DNA of 46,555 bases, from positions 1 to 46,555 of the forward strand of contig NZ_JAOBWS010000019.1 of NCBI RefSeq assembly GCF_025245835.1. The letters are read 5' to 3'. The stretch's first letter is position 1. The number at the start of each line of letters is the position of its first letter. The notes under the pieces were generated by a model. That model was not told the DNA's origin and searched no databases. It saw only the letters and a list, made by a program, of their open reading frames with translations. Origin of the DNA: Rheinheimera sp. 4Y26. Lineage in GTDB: Bacteria > Pseudomonadota > Gammaproteobacteria > Enterobacterales > Alteromonadaceae. The position numbers and the translations under genes are program-made. Positions 1-7,274 of this stretch are shown here, one piece after another.

Positions 1-76
1 GGCGGAGCGGACGGGACTCGAACCCGCGACCCCCGGCGTGACAGGCCGGTATTCTAACCGACTGAACTACCGCTCC
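1..76 (-). tRNA. tRNA-Asp (GTC), CCA end cut by window edge
   Basis: Reading the minus strand gives a complete cloverleaf: acceptor arm GGAGCGG/CCGCTCC, anticodon GTC (plus-strand gac at 40-42), the T-arm with GGTTCGAGTCC, discriminator G and encoded CC. The final A of CCA lies just outside the window. The copy is identical to the one at 103-179 and is the downstream member of the pair. Confidence 0.95.
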
Positions 77-102
77 GGAATCAGAAAGCGTTTTCGACGT
101 AG

Positions 103-179
103 TGGCGGAGCGGACGGGACTCGAACCCGCGACCCCCGGCGTGACAGGCCGGTATTCTAACCGACTGAACTACCGCTCC
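103..179 (-). tRNA. tRNA-Asp (GTC)
   Basis: This is a full 77-nt tRNA on the minus strand with acceptor stem GGAGCGG/CCGCTCC, anticodon GTC at 143-145 and an encoded 3' CCA (103-105). It is identical in sequence to the neighbouring copy, and a 26-bp spacer separates the two. They form a tandem tRNA-Asp operon read leftward from the promoter at 230-258. Confidence 0.97.
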
Positions 180-229
180 GCGCCAAGCAATACAGCATTT
201 TCAATTGGGTATGCTGCGTTGCGGCGGGA

Positions 230-258
230 ATAATACGGATTCACCGAAAGGCCGTCAA
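230..258 (-). promoter_or_regulatory. sigma-70 promoter of the tRNA-Asp operon
   Basis: On the minus strand TTGACG (258-253) and TATTAT (235-230) are separated by exactly 17 bp. The -10 is followed by a GC-rich discriminator (TCCCGCCGC). That arrangement is typical of stable-RNA promoters under stringent control. The predicted start lies near 223, about 45 nt before the first tRNA. Confidence 0.75.
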
Positions 259-286
259 CCTCTTTTTTGGTGCATTTGGCTAAAGC

Positions 287-1912
287 TTAATCATCCGGCA
301 GCGAAAGGTCTAAAATATCATCATTCCCGCTGTTTTTTTGAGCTTTCCCGGCTTGTTCTGTCGTTTTTCCTGCCGTATCTGTTGCGGTAGCCTGTGCCGC
401 TTTTTGTGCTTTTTTATGTTTGAGCGCAGCTACGGGATTTAATTTGGCCACTAACATCACAAAAGTTGATTTTGCATTGTCATTGACGAGCAGCAGAATA
501 GCGCCACCACCAATAACCAGAATGGCCAGATTGAGTAAAATCACCGAAAAAATCGGGAAAGGTTTGGCGGCTTCCTCTGCATTTGCTGTTTCAGTGCCTG
601 CCGTCAGAGTTTCACCATCAGCTGCAACTTTTTGACCTGTAGCCAAAGCTCCGTCAACTGTCACACCGTCCGCACTTTCCCCCGGCGCCACAGCGCCATC
701 CTGCGCAGCCTGGACTTTTAATGCCGCCGCTGTGGCATCATCCACCTGTGGCACTTCCAGTTTTGGACCTGTGGCAGCAAAAGTCACTTCAGGCAGCGTC
801 ATGACAAAATCACGCCCAGTGCTGGTTTTACCAAACATGGTATGTTCAACACGGTAGGTACCAAAACCGGCGTTCACAATAGGCAATGTGCGACTGTTGC
901 CTTCCTGCTCACCTAAAGTAAAACTCTGCACTTCCTCACTGGGAAAACGGATCCGCCCCTGCAAGGACACTTTATTGCCGACCGCCGGACCTGGCAGTAT
1001 GTTGTAGGTCAGCATATGTTTGTCTTGTTCTGTCGCCCCTTCTTTCACTTCAGTGGCCAGCGGCGTGCGGTGCACCAGAATAGGATCCTGAATCAGTTCG
1101 CGGGTATAAAGTGGTGTTTTTACAATATATTTAGGGATCCACTCACCGGCCGGAAAATCCAGTTTAAATTCACCGGTAAAAATGGCATCTCTGGGTTTTT
1201 CATCGAAGTTCTTGCCGTCATCTTTAAAAGAGGTAAATTCAATCACCGTCTGTAAGTGATTGTCATACTCCGGCTTCTGCGTGCTGATCAGTAGCACATC
1301 CAACTGCAGAATATCGCGAAAATCCCTTGCATTAATGGGTTTGCCACCATTGGTCAGCCGGGCTGTGACTTTGAGTGTTTCTCCTACCATTAAATCTGTT
1401 GGCAGTTTATCTACCTCCAAATCAATATCGGTTAACACCATAATGCGACTTTCCGGCAGGATCTGCCCTATCGCCTGCCACGGGCCTGGCGTTGGATTAC
1501 TGATTTTGATCAGATCATAGGTTTTATCTTCATGCCAAATCACTTGTTGTTCTTTGGCGTTGCGCCAGTAAATTTTACTGCCGTCCGGTTTTACCAACAC
1601 CACAGGTGGTGTACCTCTTTTGCGAAAGAACACCAGCGTGATTTCTTTGACTTCAAAATCAATGCGGAATCTGTTGTCTAACAGCGGAATTTGATTACTG
1701 GCGGAAATATCGGGTAATTCCACCAACCCGGATCTTTCAGGTTCAGGTTGTGCTTCGGTGGGCTTGCTGGTGGTGGTCTGTACAGACTGGTTTGTTGTAG
1801 TCTGATTTGTTGCAGTCTGAGCGGGCAGATTTTCAGTGCTGCTTTGTGCAACGGCAAACTGAGCACAACATAACAGGGCTAAACAGCTTAACATTAACTT
1901 CGCCACAGGCAA
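287..1912 (-). CDS. TIGR03503 family membrane-anchored envelope protein
   Basis: The 541-residue protein has an N-terminal signal peptide (hydrophobic LMLSCLALLCCAQFAVA followed by a Ser/Thr/Gln-rich linker), a long beta-rich extracytoplasmic region, a single transmembrane helix near residues 455-477 and a cytoplasmic tail rich in Lys/Ala that ends LDLSLPDD. This matches my memory of the TIGR03503 family of Vibrio/Shewanella-type bacteria, whose function is unknown. The start is a TTG at 1912 preceded by AAGG at good spacing. An ATG at 1894 that overlaps the dnaQ stop as TAATG is the alternative, but it would lose the Lys of the signal n-region. It follows dnaQ directly and is probably translationally coupled to it. 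Confidence 0.7.
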   Translation of the reverse strand: MPVAKLMLSCLALLCCAQFAVAQSSTENLPAQTATNQTTTNQSVQTTTSKPTEAQPEPERSGLVELPDISASNQIPLLDNRFRIDFEVKEITLVFFRKRGTPPVVLVKPDGSKIYWRNAKEQQVIWHEDKTYDLIKISNPTPGPWQAIGQILPESRIMVLTDIDLEVDKLPTDLMVGETLKVTARLTNGGKPINARDFRDILQLDVLLISTQKPEYDNHLQTVIEFTSFKDDGKNFDEKPRDAIFTGEFKLDFPAGEWIPKYIVKTPLYTRELIQDPILVHRTPLATEVKEGATEQDKHMLTYNILPGPAVGNKVSLQGRIRFPSEEVQSFTLGEQEGNSRTLPIVNAGFGTYRVEHTMFGKTSTGRDFVMTLPEVTFAATGPKLEVPQVDDATAAALKVQAAQDGAVAPGESADGVTVDGALATGQKVAADGETLTAGTETANAEEAAKPFPIFSVILLNLAILVIGGGAILLLVNDNAKSTFVMLVAKLNPVAALKHKKAQKAAQATATDTAGKTTEQAGKAQKNSGNDDILDLSLPDD

Positions 1913-2601
1913 CTCCCACCTTTTTTCTGCACCAGATCCAGACGTTTTTCATGGGCTTCAAGCTCTGCCGCAGAAGCGCTGACAATACGCAAAGCCCCAC
2001 GGCGGATCAGCCCCTGCACCTGTTGCTGCTGTTGTTGTTCGGCATTGTCCTGATGGGACGCCAGATTTAAGCTGACCTGGCCGCCGGTCATCGCCAGATA
2101 CACATCGGCCAGAATTTCAGCGTCAAGTAAGGCGCCGTGGAAAGTGCGGTGGCTGTTATTGACATCATAACGGCGACACAGCGCGTCCAGGTTGTTCTTT
2201 TGGCCCGGATGTAAATCCCGCGCCATAGCCAGCGTATCCAGCACAGTACAAATACTGTGCACCGGCGGCAACGGCGGATTCAGCAGATTAAATTCGTGGT
2301 TAATAAAACCCACGTCGAAGGCTGCGTTATGAATAACCAGCTCAGCGCCCTGAATATACTGAAAAAACTGCTGGGCAATATCGCGAAAACGCGGTTTATC
2401 AGCGACAAACTCGTTGGTAATGCCGTGAATATTTATAACTTCCTGATCCATAAAGCGGTCAGGGTTTAAATACATATGAAAGTTATTGCCGGTGAGTCTG
2501 CGGTTAAACATCTCAACACAACCGATTTCCACAATACGGTGCCCGTCCTGCGGGTTAATGCCAGTGGTTTCGGTATCGAGAATTATCTGTCGTTTTGCCA
2601 T
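1894..2601 (-). CDS. dnaQ: DNA polymerase III epsilon subunit (3'-5' proofreading exonuclease)
   Basis: The 235-residue protein is a DEDDh exonuclease that proofreads for the replicative polymerase. Exo I is visible as ILDTETTG near residue 8 (catalytic Asp and Glu). Exo II is VIHNAAFDVGFIN near residue 95, and Exo III is HRTFHGALLDAEILADVY near 152-169 with the catalytic His and Asp. A Gln-rich stretch (QQQQQQQ) precedes the C-terminal segment that binds the alpha subunit. It is divergent from rnhA across a 65-bp gap, the classic enterobacterial arrangement. The stop overlaps the possible ATG of the next gene (TAATG). Confidence 0.95.
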   Translation of the reverse strand: MAKRQIILDTETTGINPQDGHRIVEIGCVEMFNRRLTGNNFHMYLNPDRFMDQEVINIHGITNEFVADKPRFRDIAQQFFQYIQGAELVIHNAAFDVGFINHEFNLLNPPLPPVHSICTVLDTLAMARDLHPGQKNNLDALCRRYDVNNSHRTFHGALLDAEILADVYLAMTGGQVSLNLASHQDNAEQQQQQQVQGLIRRGALRIVSASAAELEAHEKRLDLVQKKGGSCLWRS

Positions 2602-2666
2602 CTTCGATTCGTTTTTCAGCGCTTTTGCGTTAGATTATACGCCGTTTAAGCACCTGGGAAGCGTTG

Positions 2667-3134
2667 ATGCGTAAAACTGTGGCAATCTTTACTGATGGAT
2701 CTTGTCTGGGCAATCCGGGCCCTGGCGGTTATGGTGTGGTGCTGAAATATCAACAACATCTAAAAGAGCTGTCCGGTGGTTTTATCCAGACCACCAATAA
2801 CAGAATGGAGTTGATGGCCGCTATTGTAGGCCTGGAGAGTTTAAAAGAGCCATGCCATGTGGTGCTGACCACCGACAGCCAGTATGTGCGTTTGGGGATC
2901 ACCCAGTGGCTGAAAAACTGGAAACGCAATAACTGGCGCACCAGCCAAAAAGAGCCGGTAAAAAATCAGGATTTATGGCAGCGGCTGGATGCTGCGAGCC
3001 TGAAGCATCAGGTGGAATGGCATTGGGTTAAAGGCCACGCCGGCCACCCTGAAAACGAACGTTGTGATGAATTGGCCCGTGTGGCGGCCAATAAAAAAGA
3101 TCAGCTGCCGGATCCCGGCTTTCAAGCCAGCTAA
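2667..3134 (+). CDS. rnhA: Ribonuclease HI
   Basis: The 155-residue protein degrades the RNA strand of RNA-DNA hybrids. It begins with the family hallmark [20 protein letters not shown] (catalytic Asp). The next acidic residues are Glu in [10 protein letters not shown] and Asp in LTTDSQYVR. Then come the substrate-handle region WKRNNWRT, the flexible His in [12 protein letters not shown] and the final Asp in CDELAR. Length is normal for the family. I chose ATG 2667, which has a GGGAAG-type ribosome site, over the TTG three bases upstream. It is divergent from dnaQ. Confidence 0.96.
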   Translation: MRKTVAIFTDGSCLGNPGPGGYGVVLKYQQHLKELSGGFIQTTNNRMELMAAIVGLESLKEPCHVVLTTDSQYVRLGITQWLKNWKRNNWRTSQKEPVKNQDLWQRLDAASLKHQVEWHWVKGHAGHPENERCDELARVAANKKDQLPDPGFQAS

Positions 3135-3149
3135 CAGCTGCCTTTATAT

Positions 3150-3181
3150 AAAAAAACCAGCGCAACCTGTGCTGGTTTTTG
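3150..3181 (+). terminator. Rho-independent terminator after rnhA
   Basis: AAAAACCAGC (3152-3161) pairs with GCTGGTTTTT (3171-3180) around a 9-nt loop, followed by a T-run. It lies 17 nt after the rnhA stop. The 250 bp between it and 3393 holds no ORF or structure that I can support. Confidence 0.85.
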
Positions 3182-3392
3182 TTTTTGGTCTGAGGCGAAT
3201 TTTGCACAGCTGCGTCGGCATTGGCTGCAGCACTGTGATTCGCTGCGCATCAGGCATTGCTGGTTATTGTGCACTGTTCCTTGCTTAGGAGCGCGAGCTG
3301 CTGCGACGCAAAATCAATACAATGCCCGCTTGAACAGGCCCTGTGATCACAAAGCGCCAACAGCTTCAGGCAAAAACCGTTGCAAAGCTAAT

Positions 3393-3608
3393 TTAAGCGG
3401 CGCGGGCTTTTTCAGCCTCTGTTGGTAACCCAAGCACTTTTTTCATAAAGATTGCCGCCGGGCAAAAACCGCTAAAAGCACTTTGCAATAAATTGGCGCC
3501 AACAAAGACTGTCAGCCAGACAAAATTTGCATGCACTGTGTAAGTCAGAACCAGACTTAACAACACCATAAAACCGGCAAAAGCCAGAATTGCTCTTTCT
3601 ACTGTCAT
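3393..3608 (-). CDS. DUF2892 (YgaP-like transmembrane) family protein
   Basis: This 71-residue protein has two hydrophobic segments (AILAFAGFMVLLSLVLTYTV and WLTVFVGANLLQSAFSGF) and ends in the typical FCPAAIFMKKVLGL motif. It matches the small inner-membrane DUF2892 family, the membrane part of YgaP-type rhodanese proteins. These proteins often sit near sulfide, sulfite or thiosulfate genes, and here a TauE/SafE exporter lies immediately upstream on the same strand. ATG 3608 is preferred over GTG 3614 because GAGG sits 5 nt before it. The gene has its own promoter-like region containing a perfect inverted repeat (3621-3634). Confidence 0.8.
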   Translation of the reverse strand: MTVERAILAFAGFMVLLSLVLTYTVHANFVWLTVFVGANLLQSAFSGFCPAAIFMKKVLGLPTEAEKARAA

Positions 3609-3620
3609 ATACACCTCAGT

Positions 3621-3634
3621 TTAGATTTATCTAA
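3621..3634. promoter_or_regulatory. Inverted repeat, candidate operator of the DUF2892 gene
   Basis: TTAGAT-TT-ATCTAA is a perfect 6-bp-arm inverted repeat 13 nt upstream of the DUF2892 start. On the minus strand a TTGCGG-16 bp-TATATT promoter runs into it, so a protein bound here would cover the transcription start. ArsR-type sulfide sensors control similar gene pairs in other bacteria. No regulator gene is visible nearby. Confidence 0.45.
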
Positions 3635-3643
3635 TATAAAGTC

Positions 3644-3669
3644 TCTAAAAAGACCCGCAAATTGCGGGT
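3644..3669 (-). terminator. Terminator of the TauE/SafE gene
   Basis: In the minus direction the perfect ACCCGCAA/TTGCGGGT hairpin is followed by CTTTTT. It lies 49 nt beyond the exporter stop at 3718 and also carries the -35-like TTGCGG of the next gene. Confidence 0.65.
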
Positions 3670-3717
3670 TTGTTCAACCAAAGCCAGGTTATATTTCACC
3701 GGCCTTGTTCCTGCTTA

Positions 3718-4467
3718 CTACAAAAAATGCCGCCACAATAAACTGGCCCCCAGGCCAAGCAATAACAGCGCAAAAATACGCCGAAGCAAGGACTGCGGCA
3801 GCTTTTGATGTAACGCCAGCGCCAACATACTGCCCAGAGCACCCAGCCCACCCAGCATGCCAATCAGCGTGAGATCAAGCTGTTGCCCCTGCAATGCCAG
3901 CTGCTGGTAATGTCCGACAAAACCGACACTACTTTGCAATAACACCAATGCCAGACTGGTGGCTATCGCAGCTGACATCGTCAGACTGGTAATAGCCAGC
4001 AATAACGGCACAATTAAAAACCCACCGCCAACGCCGACAAAACCAGTCAGGCAACCCAACAAAAAACCAACCAACACTATTTGCCAGCTGCGTTTAAGCG
4101 GCCATTGCCAAATCTGCTGTTGCCACATATTCAGCGCACTCAGACTCATCAACAGCGCCAGCAATAACAATTGCCACTGCGCTGCGACAAAATGACTGGC
4201 CCAGCTGCCAGCCCAGGCGCCCAACATGCCGGGCAACGCCAATTTGAATAACAAAGCCCATTGCAGATGCCGGCGATACAAATAAGGCAGCAGCGCTACC
4301 AGACTGATTAAAGCCACCACGCCAAGTGCCGAGGCTATCGCAATTTTTTCAGGCAGTTTCAGCAGATAGAGCAAAACCGGCACTGTCATAATGGAGCCGC
4401 CTGAGCCAAACAGGCCAAGGCATAAACCAATAATTAACGCTGCCAGCAAAGTCAGGATCAGCTCCAT
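3718..4467 (-). CDS. TauE/SafE family membrane transporter (sulfite/sulfonate exporter type)
   Basis: The 249-residue protein has about eight hydrophobic helices. The first is LTLLAALIIGLCLGLFGSGGSIMTVPVLLYLL, with the family GxGGxxxxVPxL motif; a repeated copy, GCLTGFVGVGGGFLIVPLLL, sits near the middle. TauE/SafE proteins export sulfite, sulfoacetate or similar organosulfur anions. ATG 4467 has AAGGG at suitable spacing, and a GTG three bases earlier is less likely. It is followed on the same strand by the DUF2892 protein after a terminator. The promoter region carries the TATTC-N7-GAATA inverted repeat at 4477-4493. The substrate is inferred only from the family. Confidence 0.85.
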   Translation of the reverse strand: MELILTLLAALIIGLCLGLFGSGGSIMTVPVLLYLLKLPEKIAIASALGVVALISLVALLPYLYRRHLQWALLFKLALPGMLGAWAGSWASHFVAAQWQLLLLALLMSLSALNMWQQQIWQWPLKRSWQIVLVGFLLGCLTGFVGVGGGFLIVPLLLAITSLTMSAAIATSLALVLLQSSVGFVGHYQQLALQGQQLDLTLIGMLGGLGALGSMLALALHQKLPQSLLRRIFALLLLGLGASLLWRHFL

Positions 4468-4476
4468 CACAGCCCT

Positions 4477-4493
4477 TATTCAATAATGGAATA
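4477..4493. promoter_or_regulatory. Inverted repeat upstream of the TauE/SafE gene
   Basis: TATTC-AATAATG-GAATA is a perfect 5-bp-arm repeat ending 10 nt before the start codon. The ATTC...GAAT half-sites recall those reported for SqrR-type sulfide sensors, though the spacer here is 7. This is inference only. Confidence 0.35.
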
Positions 4494-4627
4494 TGGTAAT
4501 AACTAAAGGAGATATTAATCCTTGTGCTGTGAAGGTGCAAGCCACAACAGCAAAGAAGCGCAGACCCGGTTATCCGCTGCGTTATGCAGTGCCGTCCGCC
4601 TGGCTTTACAACAAAGCGGCCGCCAAT

Positions 4628-4659
4628 AAAAAAGCAGAGTCATCAGACTCTGCTTTTTT
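4628..4659. terminator. Bidirectional terminator
   Basis: AAAAAAGCAGAGT (4628-4640) and ACTCTGCTTTTTT (4647-4659) form a perfect 13-bp stem around catcag. In the minus direction it ends the peroxidase transcript. The rest of 4494-4717 holds no convincing gene. Confidence 0.85.
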
Positions 4660-4717
4660 ATTGTTAAGCGCACACAGCAGCACTGGCGTCATCCGGCGAG
4701 TGCGAGCCAAAGTACTG

Positions 4718-5269
4718 TTATTTCATCAGCATTTTTTCCACTGCCGCCAGAAAATCCGGATCCAGCGGGCTCACTTTACTGCCAAAATGCTGCACTGTTT
4801 CTTCGTCTTTACTTACCAGATATTTATTAAAGTTCCAGGACGGTTTTTCCCCGGTTTTGGCAATTAATGCTTTAAAAATCGGGTTAGCGTCATCACCGCG
4901 AACTGCACTGGTGGAGAACATCGGAAACTTCACACCGTAGTTGATATAACAAACTTCGGCGGTTTTGTTTTCGTCATCATGCTCCTGCATAAAGTCATCG
5001 GACGGAAAACCAAGCACCACCAGACCTTTGTCTGCGTACTTTTCTGACAACGCCTGTAACTCTTTGAATTGTGGAGTAAAACCACATTTACTGGCGGTAT
5101 TTACAATCAGCAGGGTTTTATCTTTAAACTGCTCACACAAATCCACGGTTTCTTTGCTACGCAATTGCTGCATCGAGTGGCTCAGAATGTCACCACACTG
5201 ACTGGCCTGCGCCAGCGCACTTTGCCCCAGTAATAAAACACCCACACCTAAAATCCAAGTTCGCTTCAT
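4718..5269 (-). CDS. Secreted glutathione/thioredoxin peroxidase family protein
   Basis: The 183-residue protein is a GPx-fold thiol peroxidase that reduces hydroperoxides. The peroxidatic Cys is in NTASKCGFTPQ, followed by LVVLGFPSDDF and the WN motif in PSWNFNKYLV. A Phe-Pro-Met-Phe segment matches the family's FPVFxK region. Unlike cytoplasmic BtuE it begins with a signal peptide (MKRTWILGVGVLLLGQSALA), so it probably works in the periplasm. A second Cys (DEN..AEVCYINYG) could be the resolving residue. The ATG has AGGAG eight bases upstream. Confidence 0.88.
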   Translation of the reverse strand: MKRTWILGVGVLLLGQSALAQASQCGDILSHSMQQLRSKETVDLCEQFKDKTLLIVNTASKCGFTPQFKELQALSEKYADKGLVVLGFPSDDFMQEHDDENKTAEVCYINYGVKFPMFSTSAVRGDDANPIFKALIAKTGEKPSWNFNKYLVSKDEETVQHFGSKVSPLDPDFLAAVEKMLMK

Positions 5270-5541
5270 GATTTTCTCCTGTTCAAGTTCAGCTGATACG
5301 TGACCTGGTGCTGAACAGATCTGCCAAGGCTGTCGTCAGATTGTGCACAAAAGCAGCAAGCTCACACTATCTGCTGCTGATTTCGCCGACAGAATTACCC
5401 ATAACTGCGATAACAGGCAATAACTTAGCAGACAAATAAATAAAATTAATGGTGACGATAAGAATAAATTGCTTTAGTGGTGAAAAATTTAACGCTAAAA
5501 CACTGGGCGCAACAAGAAAAAAAACCATGGAAGTAACAACA

Positions 5542-5739
5542 ATGGCAGAGATGATGTCTGGGGACTATGACGCTGTCGATATCGCAGCTGAATTGAAACT
5601 AAGTAAAACAAGCGGCAAAGAAAGCAAGAATAAACATAAGCTTGAAGCAAGACGTAAAATTGACGATTTGTTAGAGCAAAAAAGACTGCGCCGTCTGCTG
5701 GATCTGGATGACGAAGAAGAGTTAAGCCTGGAGTACTAA
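5542..5739 (+). CDS. PA3496-like small charged protein
   Basis: The protein is about 65 residues, hydrophilic and without membrane segments. A basic helix (KNKHKLEARRKIDDLLEQKRLRRLL) is followed by an acidic tail (DLDDEEELSLEY). RRKIDDLLEQKRLRR plus the acidic end is the pattern of the PA3496 family, described as putative envelope-integrity proteins; the biochemical role is unknown. I prefer ATG 5542, with GGAAG 8 nt upstream. ATG 5527 or the first in-frame ATG at 5449 would add residues of atypical composition. A strong terminator follows 27 nt after the stop. Confidence 0.65.
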   Translation: MAEMMSGDYDAVDIAAELKLSKTSGKESKNKHKLEARRKIDDLLEQKRLRRLLDLDDEEELSLEY

Positions 5740-5766
5740 TCCGCAACTTGGGTGGACACTCAGCAT

Positions 5767-5793
5767 AAGGGGCCTTTACCGGCCCCTTTTTTT
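5767..5793 (+). terminator. Rho-independent terminator
   Basis: AAGGGGCC (5767-5774) pairs with GGCCCCTT (5781-5788) around a 6-nt loop and is followed by a T-run to 5793. It ends the small-protein transcript. Confidence 0.9.
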
Positions 5794-5885
5794 ATCGCAA
5801 GAACATGCTTTTTTGCTGGATTTCAGCCTGAATCCGCCAGCTCTTCGCCTCTTTGGGTGTTCGCGTGGTTAGCGCAAAACATCTG

Positions 5886-6686
5886 TTATGGCAAAGCGGC
5901 TTCAAAACTTAAGGTGAATCCTTCCCGCACTTTATCGGCCAGCTCTGAAGCAATGTCGGCCTGATAAGAGGCTTCCAGCAAATAACGGCCAGCCACTGGC
6001 GCGCTAAACACAAATTTGCCAGAGCTGTCGGTTATGTGATGCTTACGCTCCGGCTCATTGCGGTACAACTCGCCTTCACGCGACAAATCAAGTTCAACTC
6101 CGGCAGCTGGCTTGCCATCCATCAGCAAAATCACTGTCACTTCTTCACCGGCCACTATGTCGGCAGGATGGCGGTCAAACTGAAATTCCAGCCCTTTGTT
6201 CTGAGGCATTAACACCGCCTCTGAAGGTTTATTCACAGTGACAAAAGCCAGCGCCCTGCTGTTGCCCTGGGTTGTCACCACTTTTTCGGCGCCCTGAGGT
6301 AACTTTGCAGTCCGCTCTTTTTTATTGGCCATCAGCCGTTTACGTTCACCCTTTAATTCATAACTGGTGAAATACCTTGTGCCGTTGCCAAGCTCCAGCC
6401 GGTAAGTGCCGTCAGTGGCAAGCTCTACTTCTGCCTGGGATTTACGTTTACCCTGATAAACCGCCGCAGGTTTGACTTTACTGCCATCGGGCAACCAGAC
6501 ATAAAAAGCGTCCAGCCCTACGCCTTTATCCGCCTGGAAAGTCATGTTCGAAGCCGACACATCAACACTGACAAAACTGCCGGTTTTAGATTGCACATAA
6601 TGTGAAGGCACCACCGTCAGCGTATGAGCCGACAACTGCGATGCAAACAGCAGCGCCGCCAGTGCGGTTAATTTTGCAATTGCCAT
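5886..6686 (-). CDS. DUF4198 domain periplasmic protein
   Basis: The 266-residue protein has a signal peptide (MAIAKLTALAALLFASQLSA, then HTLTVVPSHY). The mature part is beta-rich and matches DUF4198: an N-terminal HxxxVxPSH region, WLPDGSKVKP, a middle ELKGERKR segment, then a CarboxypepD-type domain with GKPAAGVELDLSREGE and DSSGKFVFSAPVAGRYLLEA. DUF4198 proteins accompany metal uptake systems (the NikM/periplasmic family) and TonB-dependent receptors; the ligand is not known. The ATG lies one base after the DUF2271 stop (TAAGATG), with AGGAA inside the upstream gene, so the two are translationally coupled. It is the last gene of the operon. Confidence 0.82.
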   Translation of the reverse strand: MAIAKLTALAALLFASQLSAHTLTVVPSHYVQSKTGSFVSVDVSASNMTFQADKGVGLDAFYVWLPDGSKVKPAAVYQGKRKSQAEVELATDGTYRLELGNGTRYFTSYELKGERKRLMANKKERTAKLPQGAEKVVTTQGNSRALAFVTVNKPSEAVLMPQNKGLEFQFDRHPADIVAGEEVTVILLMDGKPAAGVELDLSREGELYRNEPERKHHITDSSGKFVFSAPVAGRYLLEASYQADIASELADKVREGFTLSFEAALP

Positions 6687-6687
6687 C

Positions 6688-7185
6688 TTAGTTTGTTCCT
6701 TTAGTTAAGATAATTTCGCCAAGTTCAGTGCCGGCTTTGACTTTGATTTCAAGGGCGCTTTCATCCCAGCGAAACGGCTGTTTCACCAGATTGCGGCCAC
6801 CATGCTCACGCGCCGCTTCCAGCACCAACAGATAATCCCCCTGTGCCACAGCTGCGCCAGTGTCGTCTTTGCCATCCCAGCTCAGCTGATAACGGCCCGG
6901 GCCTTTAGTGGCGCCTGTTCTGGCATCCACCAGCGGCTGATCAGCACGGCCTGTTTTGCGCCAGAAACGGCGTAAATCTTTGATCCAATCTGGTTTTTCC
7001 CGCCAGATTTCAATGAGTCGCACAGGCTTTTCGCTGGCATCTTCCACCCACACCGCCACATAAGGCCGGTGATAAGGGCCATGTTCCGGCTTGGGCAATT
7101 CCAGCTGAATATGCAAAGGGGCGGCAGCGGCGGCAGCGGCGGCAGTGCAGCTGAGCAGCAACAATGCAAGGGGAGCAAACTTCAT
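6688..7185 (-). CDS. DUF2271 domain periplasmic protein
   Basis: The 165-residue protein has a signal peptide containing a run of eight Ala residues. The mature domain shows the DUF2271 pattern: RPYVAVWVEDASEKPVRLIEIW, WIKDLRRFW, DARTGATKGPGRYQLSWDGKDDTG and GDYLLVLEAAREHGGRNL. Such proteins occur with PepSY membrane proteins and DUF4198, as here, and are thought to act in periplasmic metal or flavin chemistry; the function is not established. I chose ATG 7185 because AAAGGA precedes it and a signal peptide starts there. A longer frame reaching 7431 runs through the coding region of the neighbouring gene. Confidence 0.82.
   Translation of the reverse strand: MKFAPLALLLLSCTAAAAAAAAPLHIQLELPKPEHGPYHRPYVAVWVEDASEKPVRLIEIWREKPDWIKDLRRFWRKTGRADQPLVDARTGATKGPGRYQLSWDGKDDTGAAVAQGDYLLVLEAAREHGGRNLVKQPFRWDESALEIKVKAGTELGEIILTKGTN
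7121..7147 (-). repeat. 9-bp short tandem repeat encoding poly-Ala
   Basis: There are three tandem 9-bp units (gcggcagcg, gcggcagcg, gcggcagtg on the plus strand). They encode the Ala run at the signal-peptide cleavage region of the DUF2271 protein. Slippage by one unit would add or remove three Ala in frame. Confidence 0.8.
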
Positions 7186-7274
7186 TACTTGATATCCTTT
7201 TGTAGTAAAAAACTGTGTTCTCGTGCTGCGCTTGAAAACGCCGCTGTTTGCGTTAATTGGGGCTACTTTTTTGG

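Noticed and set aside
4493-4867. 124-residue plus-strand frame
   Set aside because: It crosses a strong terminator and overlaps the peroxidase gene on the other strand; composition is that of a shadow frame.
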